Shown: piece after piece, positions 19,273-28,187 of the stretch
Numbering within the stretch: the stretch's first letter is position 1
How the letters are laid out: every line of letters begins with the position of its first letter
Notes under the pieces: generated by a model
What the model saw: only the letters and a program-made list of their open reading frames with translations
What the model was told of the DNA's origin: nothing
Databases searched by the model: none
Position numbers and translations under genes: made by a program
DNA from: Nitrosomonas sp. Is79A3
GTDB lineage: Bacteria > Pseudomonadota > Gammaproteobacteria > Burkholderiales > Nitrosomonadaceae
Assembly (NCBI RefSeq): GCF_000219585.1
Contig: NC_015731.1
Location: 1,922,001-1,986,000 of the forward strand
Direction of reading: 5' to 3'
Length of the DNA: 64,000 nucleotides

Positions 19273-19423
19273 GTTGATGAATCGTACCGCTACGTCTGAA
19301 CATTTTTAATCACCATTTCGACCAGAAAACACATGAATATTTTAACATTTCCGATCGTTATCATCATTAAGAATAAGTGTATTTACAAATAATATCATGT
19401 ACTTATAGATATTTCAGGGTAGA
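19273..19423 (-). mobile_element. Truncated IS5-type element, upstream end only
   Basis: About 150 bases match the transposase start and untranslated leader of copies A and B (GTTGATGAATCGTACCGCTA, then CACCATTTCGACCAGAAAAC, then the terminal ATTTCAGGGTAGAC), with several percent divergence. The body of the element is lost. The outer end is followed by TAACTA, matching the TANNTA pattern flanking the intact copies. Confidence 0.8.
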
Positions 19424-19469
19424 CTAACTAACAATAGCAGAGCTTAATTCTACTCTCAGATTGTTCAGT

Positions 19470-19620
19470 TACAGGAGACCACTTCAAGCTGCAGATCCCA
19501 GCTGACCAGCATAGATGTCACTATGTGAAAGCCAAAGTGACTGTATTACGTTATCTGGATGGTAGATTAACGATCTTGCATGGGCTACGAAAAATTGTTA
19601 AGTATGACAAAACAGGATAG
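19470..19620 (+). pseudogene. ISNCY-type transposase C-terminal fragment
   Basis: The plus strand encodes HFKLQIPADQHRCHYVKAKV followed by TVLRYLDGRLTILHGLRKIV and KYDKTG, the characteristic end of ISNCY-family transposases. The N-terminal piece of the same family is at 28188-28509. The downstream CGGACAATCTATTTGTTAC near 19833 resembles sequence upstream of that N-terminal piece, so a whole ISNCY element once stood in this region. Confidence 0.7.
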
Positions 19621-19705
19621 GTAATAAAACAAAATGAAAAGTTGCTGTGTAAATACGCCGCCTCAGCTTCGTAATGACCCCCAGTACGGGTTCACTGCGT
19701 TTTAA

Positions 19706-19814
19706 GGAACCTCTGAAAAACTGTTATTTCGAGCATGGCGAGAAATCTATACTGTTGATTGCCAAAGATTCCTCACTACGTTCGGAATGACAAAGGTGAG
19801 TTAATCAGAGCTTC
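19706..19814. repeat. Dispersed repeat, about 109 bp
   Basis: Bounded by GGAACCTCTGAAAAACTG and GAGTTAATCAGAGCTTC, degenerate inverted ends of the family at 18579 and 22393. The inner part, TTATTTCGAGCATGGCGAGA, matches TCATTTCGAGCACAGCGAGA of the 22393 copy. No coding content. Confidence 0.7.
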
Positions 19815-19924
19815 TTTAATTTAAAGCGGACAATCTATTTGTTACAAAACCGGATATTTCTATTTGTTGCTAACAGGCAACAGGTAAAAATTCCAATCTT
19901 GTCAATAAATGACGAAATACGGCG

Positions 19925-20164
19925 TCATATTCTTCCTTGAATTTTACATTTGATGTCTTCAGGAAGATGCATGAGTGCGAATCTTATTGGCAAATCAAAA
20001 GTTTCTTTGGCATCCCACAAACCTTGCATTCTGATTAAATATTGCATAGCCAGAGCAAAATTCAAAATAGATTTTCGACTTCCGTTGGTGATGTAACCGG
20101 GTTTCACAAAAAATTTGCCGTGTAATGTGTTGCCATAGGTTGAAAAATAAATATCCCGCTTCAC
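19925..20164 (-). CDS. Unrecognised short ORF
   Basis: A 79-aa frame containing GYITNGSRKSILNFALAMQY and WDAKETFDLPIRFALMHLPE. It has no family I recognise and no good ribosome site, and it lies in a region of IS debris. It may be a remnant of a larger gene. Listed because it is the only plausible coding stretch in this interval. Confidence 0.25.
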   Translation of the reverse strand: MKRDIYFSTYGNTLHGKFFVKPGYITNGSRKSILNFALAMQYLIRMQGLWDAKETFDLPIRFALMHLPEDIKCKIQGRI

Positions 20165-20493
20165 AATAATTGCGCCCTATCCTGTACATCGCACTTGTGG
20201 CAAACCTACATTTCTCACAAAACGAAAGCTTGCAAAAAACTCTCTTCTTAACCTTGATCAATTAGGCTATGTAACAGTTAACTGTTGAATTTTCTAATTC
20301 ACTGATGACAGATGATTTTTTGATAACCATGAAAACATATAACCAATTGATTAAAAATCAATCGTGTTATTTTGCAAGTCATTTTCTACAATCAATTGTG
20401 ACATAACCATCAATTACTCTTTTCAAGATCAATTGTCGAACCAACTTATCGCAACAATTCAGAGTTGGCACAACTCGTGCTTTATAAGTATTG

Positions 20494-20590
20494 CAATTTG
20501 AAAAAGGCAAACTCTGCGAAAGCAGGGGACGCAAAGTCACTGATCTAAAGGGCAAATACCCCACGATGGCAGGACTGCCATGAAACACAA
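20494..20590 (+). promoter_or_regulatory. Cyclic di-GMP-I (GEMM-I) riboswitch
   Basis: The conserved GEMM-I core is present in order: GGCAAACTCTGCGAAAGCAG with its GNRA-type loop, GGGACGCAAAG, CTAAAGGG, then the second helix GGCAGGACTGCC. These match the class consensus of GCAAAC, a GAAA tetraloop, GGGACGCAAAGCC, CCTAAA and a receptor helix. It sits 100-195 bases upstream of the exported protein gene at 20690. I see no strong terminator between them, so control may act at translation. Whether it turns expression on or off is not evident. Confidence 0.9.
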
Positions 20591-20689
20591 CTCGTCTCAG
20601 TCGCATACATGAATTAACATGCATCGAACAAAACGGCTTTGTTGCGTATCCATGCAGTTCCGTCCTTTTATCTTAAGGAGGAATCTAAC

Positions 20690-21925
20690 ATGAACATTAA
20701 CAATCAAGTATTACAAACTACCGGCTCACTGACACCGACCGCCAGAAAATCTTTTCAGACAAACCAAGCTAATATAAGCGATATTATAAAGCGCTGCATC
20801 TTTTATAATTTCACAGGAATCAATACTAAAGCTGGACAGGCATATGCCCGACTACTTATATTATTATTCATCATCAGCATGGTTTGGGTTCTCTTCGGAA
20901 CAGCGCATGCCGTCGGCGCAACGTCCAACTCAGTCAAATGGCATCCAGGCCATTACTATACAATTTTAAGCGATAAAAATAATTCTACATATATGGCGCA
21001 AATATACAGCGAACTAGAAAACACGCCCGCTCTGCGCGGAGTACAAATTCGTTATTCATGGGCAGAACTGGAAACATCCTATGGTGTGTATGACTTCACT
21101 TCCATTGACAAGCGTCTTGCCGAACTTGCTGCACGAAATAAACGCCTAGTCATTCTGCTGCAGATGAAATCATTCGATCCTAAGATATATCCCGTCTCAG
21201 ACTATCTCAAAGCGGTTGAGTATGAGGGAGGCGTATTTTCTTTTAGTAATAATGGCGGTAGCACCATAAATGGTTACAATATCAAACTGTGGAATCCTAA
21301 TCTACTTTCGCGCATGGTTAAACTATTTGAAGCGCTTGGGAATCGCTACAACTCCCACCCTTACTTTGAGGGTATTGGCCTAACTGAAACAGCTATGGGG
21401 ACTCCTACAAAACCGATAACTAGTGCTCAGACAAATAACTTTTACAATAACATGCTCATAGCAAACCAAAGAATGCGTGATTTTTTCCCAAATACTATGA
21501 CGTTCCAGTTTACAAACTACCCGCGTCCGATTCTAGAATCATTCATAGGAAACCTGAGCGCGATGGGAGCAGGGTTAGGTGGACCAGACACCTTCATTGA
21601 AGAACCAGGATTACTCTATCCAGGATCTCCAAAAGGTGTCTATAATTATTATCCTGTACTTTCTGGGAAAGTACCCCTGACACCTTCGGTGATGCAGACA
21701 AATTACAAGAATACTCGATATGATGGAACAGGCCATGAGCCAACTGTCTTGGAGCTTCTCACTTTTGCACGGGACACGCTGAAAGCCAATTATATATTCT
21801 GGACGCGGGATCCAGCATATTTTCCAAAAGTACTAGAGATGTTAAATTGGAAAGATCAAACCAGCGATCCTGCAGGTGGGCTGGATCCAACTTGTCCTAG
21901 CGCATATTCCTCCTGCGTTAACTAG
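20690..21925 (+). CDS. Exported glycoside-hydrolase-like (TIM-barrel) protein under c-di-GMP riboswitch
   Basis: ATG 20690 is fixed by an AAGGAGG site at 20675-20681, so the upstream in-frame start at 20639 is rejected. Residues about 50-72 form a hydrophobic segment ending AHA, a late signal peptide or anchor after a 45-residue cytoplasmic-like lead. The mature part looks like a beta/alpha-barrel glycosidase: RYSWAELETSYGVYDF, repeated strand motifs (LVILLQMKSF), a candidate acid/base Glu in GIGLTETAMG and a second acidic site FIEEPGL. It probably trims or binds a surface polysaccharide. The exact GH family is not assigned, and catalysis is inferred. Confidence 0.75.
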   Translation: MNINNQVLQTTGSLTPTARKSFQTNQANISDIIKRCIFYNFTGINTKAGQAYARLLILLFIISMVWVLFGTAHAVGATSNSVKWHPGHYYTILSDKNNSTYMAQIYSELENTPALRGVQIRYSWAELETSYGVYDFTSIDKRLAELAARNKRLVILLQMKSFDPKIYPVSDYLKAVEYEGGVFSFSNNGGSTINGYNIKLWNPNLLSRMVKLFEALGNRYNSHPYFEGIGLTETAMGTPTKPITSAQTNNFYNNMLIANQRMRDFFPNTMTFQFTNYPRPILESFIGNLSAMGAGLGGPDTFIEEPGLLYPGSPKGVYNYYPVLSGKVPLTPSVMQTNYKNTRYDGTGHEPTVLELLTFARDTLKANYIFWTRDPAYFPKVLEMLNWKDQTSDPAGGLDPTCPSAYSSCVN

Positions 21926-22088
21926 AAATTTCTTGAACAGAGACCCACTGGGTGAAGGACCGCACCTCACAAGGTACAGCCTTCACCTCGATCAAATCTC
22001 AGCTATTTTTTGATCACGCCGCGTGAAATTTAAGGTTCTCAAACAGAAATTTGTTCACAAAATTCAATGAAACTGTTAAGGTAAATTA

Positions 22089-22107
22089 CCCCCGGCAGAG
22101 CCGGGGG
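22089..22107 (+). terminator. GC-rich hairpin downstream of exported protein gene
   Basis: CCCCCGGC (22089-22096) and GCCGGGGG (22100-22107) form an 8-bp stem with an AGA loop, followed only by CTTAT rather than a U-run. It could be a weak terminator or 3' end stabiliser for the riboswitch-controlled transcript. A looser GGTGAAGG/CCTTCACC pair lies upstream near 21951-21988. Confidence 0.55.
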
Positions 22108-22189
22108 CTTATCGCAGGAATCCTTCCAATGGGCTGTTTGTGAACCACTAAAGCGGCACCTACCTTCCCAGTTTCAACTGATCATAACA

Positions 22190-22386
22190 TTAATCTTCTT
22201 TTTTCCGATCTCCGATATACGCTCTAATCATCTCTTCGTTCGGCCCAACCGCAGATACAGAATACCCACGAGTCCAGAAACTTTCTTTCGTAAAAATCCT
22301 TCCTCTGCCCAATTGGCGCACTATGCTATCGCGCTTTTACCTTTGATAAATCCTACCACATGCGACACCGAGTACTTTGGTGGAAT
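22190..22386 (-). pseudogene. IS200/IS605-family TnpA C-terminal remnant
   Basis: The minus strand reads IIPPKYSVSHVVGFIKGKSA, then after a one-base frameshift IVRQLGRGRIFTKESFWTRG and YSVSAVGPNEEMIRAYIG. This is the end of an IS200-type Y1 transposase. The N-terminal HUH domain is missing and the frame is broken, so it is inactive. Confidence 0.75.
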
Positions 22387-22392
22387 AATTAT

Positions 22393-22533
22393 GGAAGCTC
22401 TGATTAAGTCCTTCGACAGGCTCAGGACGAACAGTAATTTTGTCATTTCGAGCACAGCGAGAAATCTATAGTGTTGATTTGAAGAGATTTCTATCTGTGC
22501 TCGGAATGACAAAAATGAGTTATTCAGAGTTTC
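22393..22533. repeat. Dispersed repeat, about 141 bp
   Basis: Starts GGAAGCTCTGATTAAGTCC and ends GAGTTATTCAGAGTTTC, inverted ends of the local family. Inside are CTTCGACAGGCTCAGGACGA and a palindromic segment made from TCATTTCGAGCACAGCGAGA with its inverted partner TCTGTGCTCGGAATGACAAA. It overlaps the apparent 5' end of the IS630 remnant. Confidence 0.75.
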
Positions 22534-23594
22534 ATTATGCACATAAGGAAGAGAAACGAGAGCTGGATAGGCGGTTACGCGCCAGCACCGTGTCAGTACG
22601 AGATCGGCAGCGCGCACAAATCATTTTGCTGAGGGCTGAAGGGCATACGCAGGAAGCAATCGGTGCGAAAGCCGGAGTGACACGTGTGACCGTGAATTAT
22701 TGGTGTCAGCGTTTTGCCAAGGAACGGTTGGCTGGTCTCACGGATGCGCCTGAACGTGGCCGCAAACCTTCGTTACCCGATACGGCGGTCAAGAAAGTGT
22801 TGGTGACAGTAACGCGCCCGCCCGCTAATCTGGTGCGCTGAAGTTGCCGTACCATGGCGCAAGCGGCGGGTATTTCGACGGCCAGCGTACAACGCTTGTG
22901 GGCTGCAAACGACACCAAGCCGCACCTGACCCGAACCTTCAAGCTGTCGAACGATATTCATTTCGAGGAAAAATTCTGGGATGTCATCGGCTTGTATCTC
23001 AATCCACCGGAAAAAGCGCTGGTGCTGTGTTGCGACGAGAAATCAAAATGTCAGGCGCTGGAGCGTACTCAGCCGGGCTTGCCGCTGGGCATCGGGCATA
23101 TCAAGACCACAACGCACGATTATATTCGTCATGGAACCTTGACTTTATTTGCTGCGCTAAACTATCTGGAGGGGAAACTGATCACAACAATCTCCAAACA
23201 ACACCGGCATCAGGAATGGCTGGCGTTCCTCAAGAAAATCGAACGGGAAACACCGAAAGATTTGGATATCCATCTGATTGCCGACAATTACGCAACCCAC
23301 AAACATTCCGAGGTAAACGCCTGGCTGGCCAAGCACCCCAGATTCCACATGCACTTCACGCCAACTTCATCCTCATGGCTTAACCTGGTCGAGCGTTTCT
23401 TCCGCGTTCTGACTGACCAGATCGTCAGTGGCAGCTTTACTTCAGTTAAGGAACTGTCAGATAGAATCTTTAACTATTTGGCTGACCGCAATCAAAATCC
23501 CAAACGTTATGTCTGGAATGCCAAGGGCGAAGAAATTTTGCGGAAAATTCAGCGTGCTCGTAACGCCATGATGCAATCGCAGGTCGCTGTTTAA
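22515..23594 (+). pseudogene. IS630-family transposase with internal stop
   Basis: The first part carries the helix-turn-helix region (ELDRRLRASTVSVRDRQRAQ, ERGRKPSLPD). The second, in the same frame, carries the DDE catalytic domain: CCDEKSKCQAL, IHLIADNYATHKH, and SWLNLVERFFRVL. They are separated by a single TGA at 22839-22841, where relatives have Trp (P-A-N-x-x-x-W-S-C-R-T-M). This is most simply a TGG-to-TGA mutation. The 5' end is overlapped by a dispersed repeat and the native start appears lost. It is inactive as one protein. Confidence 0.88.
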
Positions 23595-23611
23595 ATGTAT
23601 GAGCATTTGAG

Positions 23612-23727
23612 AGACACTACACTAGTGTGAAGCACATCGGAAATCCGTGTGCGGGAAAACCGCAGGCAAGGCTTGATGAGAGAGAGCAGGTGAAAGCATG
23701 TTCTCTACTATACCCTAATCTACTCTA
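23612..23727 (+). other. Possible group II intron fragment
   Basis: The stretch CACATCGGAAATCCGTGTGC, GGGAAAACCGCAGGCAAGGC and TTGATGAG resembles the conserved structured segment that precedes the intron-encoded reverse transcriptase in bacterial group II introns. No reverse transcriptase or domain V follows. It is at most a short remnant, and the call rests on pattern memory. Confidence 0.4.
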
Positions 23728-23729
23728 AT

Positions 23730-24824
23730 CTACTCTAGTACCTCCCCGTAAACTCGTGCTACGCCTTGTGCCATGCTACGGTCGGAAAAGCGCGTCGACT
23801 GCGTCTGCCACGCGGCCTCTCGCATGGCTTGCCAGTCGTGTTGACCATCCATCAGTGCGGCAAGCGCACCGGTAAGTGCTCTCGCGTCTCCGTGGGGTAC
23901 GATCAATCCCGAGCGGCCGTGATCGATCACCTCGGGGATGCCTTCCACGTCCGATGCGATCACCGGCACACCCACTGCCATCGCCTCCAGAATCACCATC
24001 GGCATGCCCTCGCCGAACAAGCTGGGCAGCACGAAGGCATCCATTTGCGCAAACTCCGCATTCACATCACGTGTAAAGCCCGTCCAATCAATCGCACTGG
24101 CAATATTCAGGCGCGCCGCTTGGGCATGGATCGCTGCCTCGTACTCAAGAGTCTCGAACGGCCCGACCGCGCGCAGCCTTACTGCACGGCCCTCGTCGCG
24201 CAGATGCGCGACAGCTTCGATCAGCACCTCGATCCCTTTGCGTGGACGGAAAAGAGCCACACAGCCGATCACCCACTCGTCGCGCGGCAGGACACGTTCG
24301 AGCAGGGGCCCCGGTGTGGGTACGCCGTTGGCCACCATGCGGATTCTTGCAGTTGCATACCCAGCAGCGCGCAGGTAATGCTCAAGACTATTAGACACTG
24401 GGATCAGCCTGGCCACACCGGCCATGCTCATGCGCTCCGTCAGAGCGTTGATGTGGTTGCGTACCGCATTCTCGGTATCGCGCGTAGTGGGGCTGTGCAC
24501 GTGATGTACCATGGGCACTCCGGCCAGGACCGAGGCCACGCGCCCAACCAGAGCGGCGCGCGGGGTGTGCGTATGAACCAGCCGATAACCCTGCTGTCTC
24601 ACGATGCGCGCGAGCTTGGCGCCGCAGCCCAGGTCGAATCGCGAAGTCATCGGAACCATATGCAGCGGGGCGTCCTTCGACATGCGCTGTTCGGGAAACT
24701 TGTCCGGCTTGATGCAGGCAAAACTCACCTCGTAGCCGAATTCCGCGAGGCGTAGCGCAAGCAGGTCCTGGACACGCTCCGCCCCTGAATATAATTCGCC
24801 ATTGATGACGTGGAGAATACGCAT
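23730..24824 (-). CDS. Glycosyltransferase family 4
   Basis: GT-B-fold retaining glycosyltransferase of 364 aa. The N-terminal acceptor domain opens MRILHVINGELYSGAERVQD, and the C-terminal nucleotide-sugar domain has GCVALFRPRKGIEVLIEAVA. The family E-x7-E region is FGEGMPMVILEAMAVGVPVI. It probably adds a sugar to an exopolysaccharide or lipid-linked glycan at the cytosolic membrane face. It lies 3 bp after a sulfotransferase gene, so the two form one operon. Both are markedly richer in GC than the flanking DNA, pointing to lateral acquisition. Confidence 0.9.
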   Translation of the reverse strand: MRILHVINGELYSGAERVQDLLALRLAEFGYEVSFACIKPDKFPEQRMSKDAPLHMVPMTSRFDLGCGAKLARIVRQQGYRLVHTHTPRAALVGRVASVLAGVPMVHHVHSPTTRDTENAVRNHINALTERMSMAGVARLIPVSNSLEHYLRAAGYATARIRMVANGVPTPGPLLERVLPRDEWVIGCVALFRPRKGIEVLIEAVAHLRDEGRAVRLRAVGPFETLEYEAAIHAQAARLNIASAIDWTGFTRDVNAEFAQMDAFVLPSLFGEGMPMVILEAMAVGVPVIASDVEGIPEVIDHGRSGLIVPHGDARALTGALAALMDGQHDWQAMREAAWQTQSTRFSDRSMAQGVARVYGEVLE

Positions 24825-24827
24825 AAA

Positions 24828-25742
24828 TCAGATTTCCTGCATTTGCCTGAGCCAATGACGGGCATCGTCGAGGCCGCTGCTGATCATATCGATTAACGCC
24901 GCGACATCATCCGCGTAGTAATCTCTCAACAGCCTGGCAGTCTCGGATGAAAGGACTGACTTGTCTGCCGACCGGCCATTGATGCGCTTGTACCATGCAA
25001 GCAGCTGCTGTTTGATGTGCGGGTTACGGTTGAAATACGGCTCTAGTCGATCATTCACCCACAATCCCAGCCGCTGCATCCACACCCGGCGAGGGCTGAA
25101 GGTAACATTGGCGCGCACGAAATCGAAACTATCGTAGAAAGACTCGTCCAGCTCCGCCCAAGCGCATACCTCTCGCATGAAACCGCGCGGATCACGTTGT
25201 AATCTGTCCAGGGTCATGACCTTGATTTGCCTGCGCGGGAAGCGGATGAAATAGTCGCTCAGGTGGGCCGCATAGCGACCTGCATCCGGTACGCGAAGGA
25301 ACCATTCCGCGAGCCCTGCCGTGCTTGGGTCGATTTCACCGCGCTCATAGCGCATGCATAGCGTGAAATAATCGTCGAAGTGCATGGACTCAGGGATGAA
25401 AAAGCGCGACTTGTGAAACTGAAAGCTCGACAGCAGCCGGTCAATAGGGTCGCGCAGGATGAAAAGCAGCAGTGCATCCGGCACCACCGACGCAATCGTT
25501 GGCGCGGCAAACGCACTGTCCGCAAGATACCCGGGCGAAGCCTCCATTCGTACTTGCCCGGGCCGAGCGCCGGGATACTGTGCTTCGTAACCAGCCAGAT
25601 CGAGTGGCCCCTCGTTCCGGAAATAATCGGTCTCCTTGCGCGCGGAACCAGCAACCTGGGGATGTGCGTTGAGATACGAATAAACTGAGGTGGTGCCGGC
25701 TTTTTCCGTACCACCGAGAATGAGATAACTATAATATGGCAT
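24828..25742 (-). CDS. Sulfotransferase domain protein
   Basis: PAPS-dependent sulfotransferase of 304 aa. The 5'-phosphosulfate-binding loop GGTEKAGTTSVYSYL (about 10-24) and the 3'-phosphate-binding segment FILRDPIDRLLSSFQFHKSR (about 94-113) are both present. The fold ends with a helical C-terminus. It is first in a two-gene operon with the GT4 enzyme, so it may sulfate a polysaccharide or glycolipid. GC-rich composition again contrasts with its surroundings. The acceptor is unknown. Confidence 0.88.
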   Translation of the reverse strand: MPYYSYLILGGTEKAGTTSVYSYLNAHPQVAGSARKETDYFRNEGPLDLAGYEAQYPGARPGQVRMEASPGYLADSAFAAPTIASVVPDALLLFILRDPIDRLLSSFQFHKSRFFIPESMHFDDYFTLCMRYERGEIDPSTAGLAEWFLRVPDAGRYAAHLSDYFIRFPRRQIKVMTLDRLQRDPRGFMREVCAWAELDESFYDSFDFVRANVTFSPRRVWMQRLGLWVNDRLEPYFNRNPHIKQQLLAWYKRINGRSADKSVLSSETARLLRDYYADDVAALIDMISSGLDDARHWLRQMQEI

Positions 25743-25917
25743 TCAGAACCTATTCACTCTGGAGTTTGTCTCAGGGCAACCTTAGCGCACCTGGCAAAGT
25801 CAGGAAAGCTTTCGATGCCATAAATTATAAAGTGTTCTGCTATAAATCGCTATCGGTCAAGCTGAAGCTTATCGGGAATATCATCTCCAAGTCAATGAAA
25901 TAACACTTCCAGTACCT

Positions 25918-26370
25918 CTAGCTAGCCTCGGCATCCACTTTTAGCGATTCATAAGCAACTTCCATGTATCTGTCAGAACCAAGTTTCATACCTTTCGACC
26001 TGCCAGGCCTGCTTCCACAGAAATGCCAAACGCCCCAGTCCCTGGTGCCAGCGCTTATGGAAGGATTGTGCAGCATCGCGAGTATATGAAAGATACGCAC
26101 GAATTGAGCGCACGGGAAACGTATCCCCAACAATTCAATGTGTTGAAAACACATGGGTGACTTGCTTCCCCAACGGTACTTATTCGGCCAAAACGCCATA
26201 TGTAAATGTTGACATAATTCGCCGGCAAAATCTGCAAAGTGAAATTCCAACAACTCGGCATCCGGAAAGACCGGGGGTTGATTTCCATTTGCGCGCAGGT
26301 AGGTGCGCGATGAACCAAGTTTGTTAGCAAGTGTACGTGGATAGGGAATAAACGCTCTTTTTCATAAAAG
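25918..26370 (-). pseudogene. Degenerate second sulfotransferase
   Basis: The minus strand encodes WGSKSPMCFQHIELLGIRFP and CAQFVRIFHI, matching the W-G-x-K-[ST]-P...F-P-x-A-x-F-[IV]-x-I core of sulfotransferases, then GRSKGMKLGSDRYMEVAYES. The expected R-D-P/G-R motif after the strand is lost and the N-terminal PAPS loop is not readable, with frame disruptions upstream near 26260-26460. It is probably a decayed paralogue or partner of the intact sulfotransferase next door. Confidence 0.6.
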
Positions 26371-26590
26371 ATCAAAATACTGGAAAGTGGGTGGATTGTC
26401 AAACACACTAATAATCCTGCAGCACCTCCCGCTAATTCAAACAACATTTGCTGCAAAATAAAATTTATGAATTTTTTGCGAAATCTATGTTTTGAGGCAA
26501 AGCGAAACCATCTGACTCAAGTCAGTTTTTAAAATTGGCTACTTTTCCCTGGAAAACACCCTTCGAACATACTTTACCCCGGTTGGCGTA

Positions 26591-26684
26591 TTATAGAGTC
26601 GGCCATTAAATAGTTCGATTTGTCATAGCGGCGAAAGCCGGAATACGGAGATTCTAATCAATCTTTTTAATGGCCGGATCAATA
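26591..26684 (-). repeat. 94-bp MITE-like repeat, copy 2
   Basis: Exact reverse-complement match (94 of 94 bases) to 18485-18578. Its right end supplies the last bases, including the TGA stop, of the transposase gene read leftward from 28004. Confidence 0.9.
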
Positions 26685-28004
26685 AGACGAATCATTAAAG
26701 ACTGGTACGGTTGATTTTATTCCAAAGGCAATGGATTTATACAAAGTCTCCCAGTCCGGAAGGAAGTAATGGAGGAATAATCCACGTACTTTCTCCCAGA
26801 AGTATTTATTACGCTTTGCATTTTGTTTTGCCCGTTGAAGCAAGAGACAACAATGCTGCTGTACCTGATCGACCAAAAACGCCAGCATCATCAAACAGGC
26901 AAAGACAGTGGATAAATACCGGTAACCGTGGCCGAAGTTATGTTCGAAGTGGTAGCCTTGTGTTTTCAGGGTATTAAAAGTTTCATTCTCGATTTTCCAG
27001 CGTGCGCGCCCGGCGCGCATGAGTTGCATCAGATTCTCAGGCGTGATCGTAATGTCTGTTACCCAGGAAAAATGTTGGGTTTCGCCTGAAGGGTGATATT
27101 CCCGGTATTCCAGAAAGTTGACCTCAAGTTCAAAGTTGGCGTCGTTTAAAGGAGCGCCATTGAGGTAACGGAAACTGTGTCTGATACCATTGCCGTCGAT
27201 AAATTCATCAGTTTTTACTCCCTGGACGGTATTCACCCAGTCAAACAGAAATTGATGGTCGGTTTGTTTGGCGCCGAGGATAAAGTGCAGGTTCAGTTTT
27301 TGAAGCAGACGAATATGCGGCGCATTGGAAGCCAGACCATCTTCGATCACAATGAGTTTCATATGCGGATGTTCACGCCTGAGTGCGTTTAACAATCGCA
27401 CTGCTGCAGTGCGTTCACAGTCGTTTTTGCTATACCCGTCTTGTTGCATGATCGGCTCCGGCGCCAACGGGAATACCTCGGCTTGATCCGGGTGAACCAG
27501 CACGGCACTGAGCATCTGGTGATAGTATGTCACACGACCGTCACCGTGATGTTTCTGGCAGCATTGTTCACAATGCACTGGTGAAGAAGAAAAATAGCCC
27601 GTTCCATCAATGGATAAAAAATAATAACCATCCAGGTATTCAAATCCCTCCAACCCTTTGCCACGCTGAAGCACGTGCAGTATGCGCCTAAATGACCGGC
27701 GCAAAAGCTCAGGGGAGACATTATCCAGTCGTTCCCGTAAATAAGTATCCGATGGCGCGCGGTCAATGCCATACAAGGATTTCAAATTAGCCCGAACCAA
27801 ATCATCTTCCCTGCCTTGGTCAAATTGCAATAATGAAGGATACTTTAAGCTAAAAACCGCAAATCCCGACATCAAACAATCGCTCAATGGGAATACTTTG
27901 CCGTTTCCATTGTCTTCTATCCTTTCAAAACAGGCGCGAACTTCCTTGATTAAACCGGGCGCGCTTAAATACCGGCGAAAGGCATATTTCGGCATAATAC
28001 TCAC
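26679..28004 (-). CDS. IS4-like DDE transposase
   Basis: Intact 441-aa transposase. The catalytic triad candidates are Asp in LSIDGTGYF, Asp in VIEDGLASNAPHI, and Glu in RWKIENETFNTLKTQGYHFE, the Y-x2-R/W-K-I-E-x-E-type signature of IS4-like enzymes. A zinc-like Cys/His cluster (HCEQCCQKHH) sits just after the first Asp. The family subgroup is uncertain. The frame ends inside the adjacent MITE, which contributes the final TAT and TGA codons, so the native C-terminus may have been altered. Confidence 0.85.
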   Translation of the reverse strand: MSIMPKYAFRRYLSAPGLIKEVRACFERIEDNGNGKVFPLSDCLMSGFAVFSLKYPSLLQFDQGREDDLVRANLKSLYGIDRAPSDTYLRERLDNVSPELLRRSFRRILHVLQRGKGLEGFEYLDGYYFLSIDGTGYFSSSPVHCEQCCQKHHGDGRVTYYHQMLSAVLVHPDQAEVFPLAPEPIMQQDGYSKNDCERTAAVRLLNALRREHPHMKLIVIEDGLASNAPHIRLLQKLNLHFILGAKQTDHQFLFDWVNTVQGVKTDEFIDGNGIRHSFRYLNGAPLNDANFELEVNFLEYREYHPSGETQHFSWVTDITITPENLMQLMRAGRARWKIENETFNTLKTQGYHFEHNFGHGYRYLSTVFACLMMLAFLVDQVQQHCCLLLQRAKQNAKRNKYFWEKVRGLFLHYFLPDWETLYKSIAFGIKSTVPVFNDSSY

Positions 28005-28187
28005 CTATCACTTTAATTTATGCTCCCATAATATTGTAATTTAGTTAAAAGTTCACGAAAACTTATTTTTAAAGACCGCTGAATCGCTTTATTTTCCTTG
28101 TGTCTGTGTATGAGCGGGAATAGCTGATAATCCTGTGTAGAGAACAAATAAATTGTCCGGATTATCTTAGGCCCAGGAAGGTTAGAG

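Noticed and set aside
22844..23383. 179-codon frame overlapping the IS630 catalytic half
   Set aside because: The other frame carries the DDE residues; this one is Gly/Ser/Arg-rich without motifs.
23766..24755. 329-codon open frame opposite the GT4 gene
   Set aside because: It is an antisense shadow caused by high GC. The minus-strand frame has clear glycosyltransferase motifs, the plus-strand one none.
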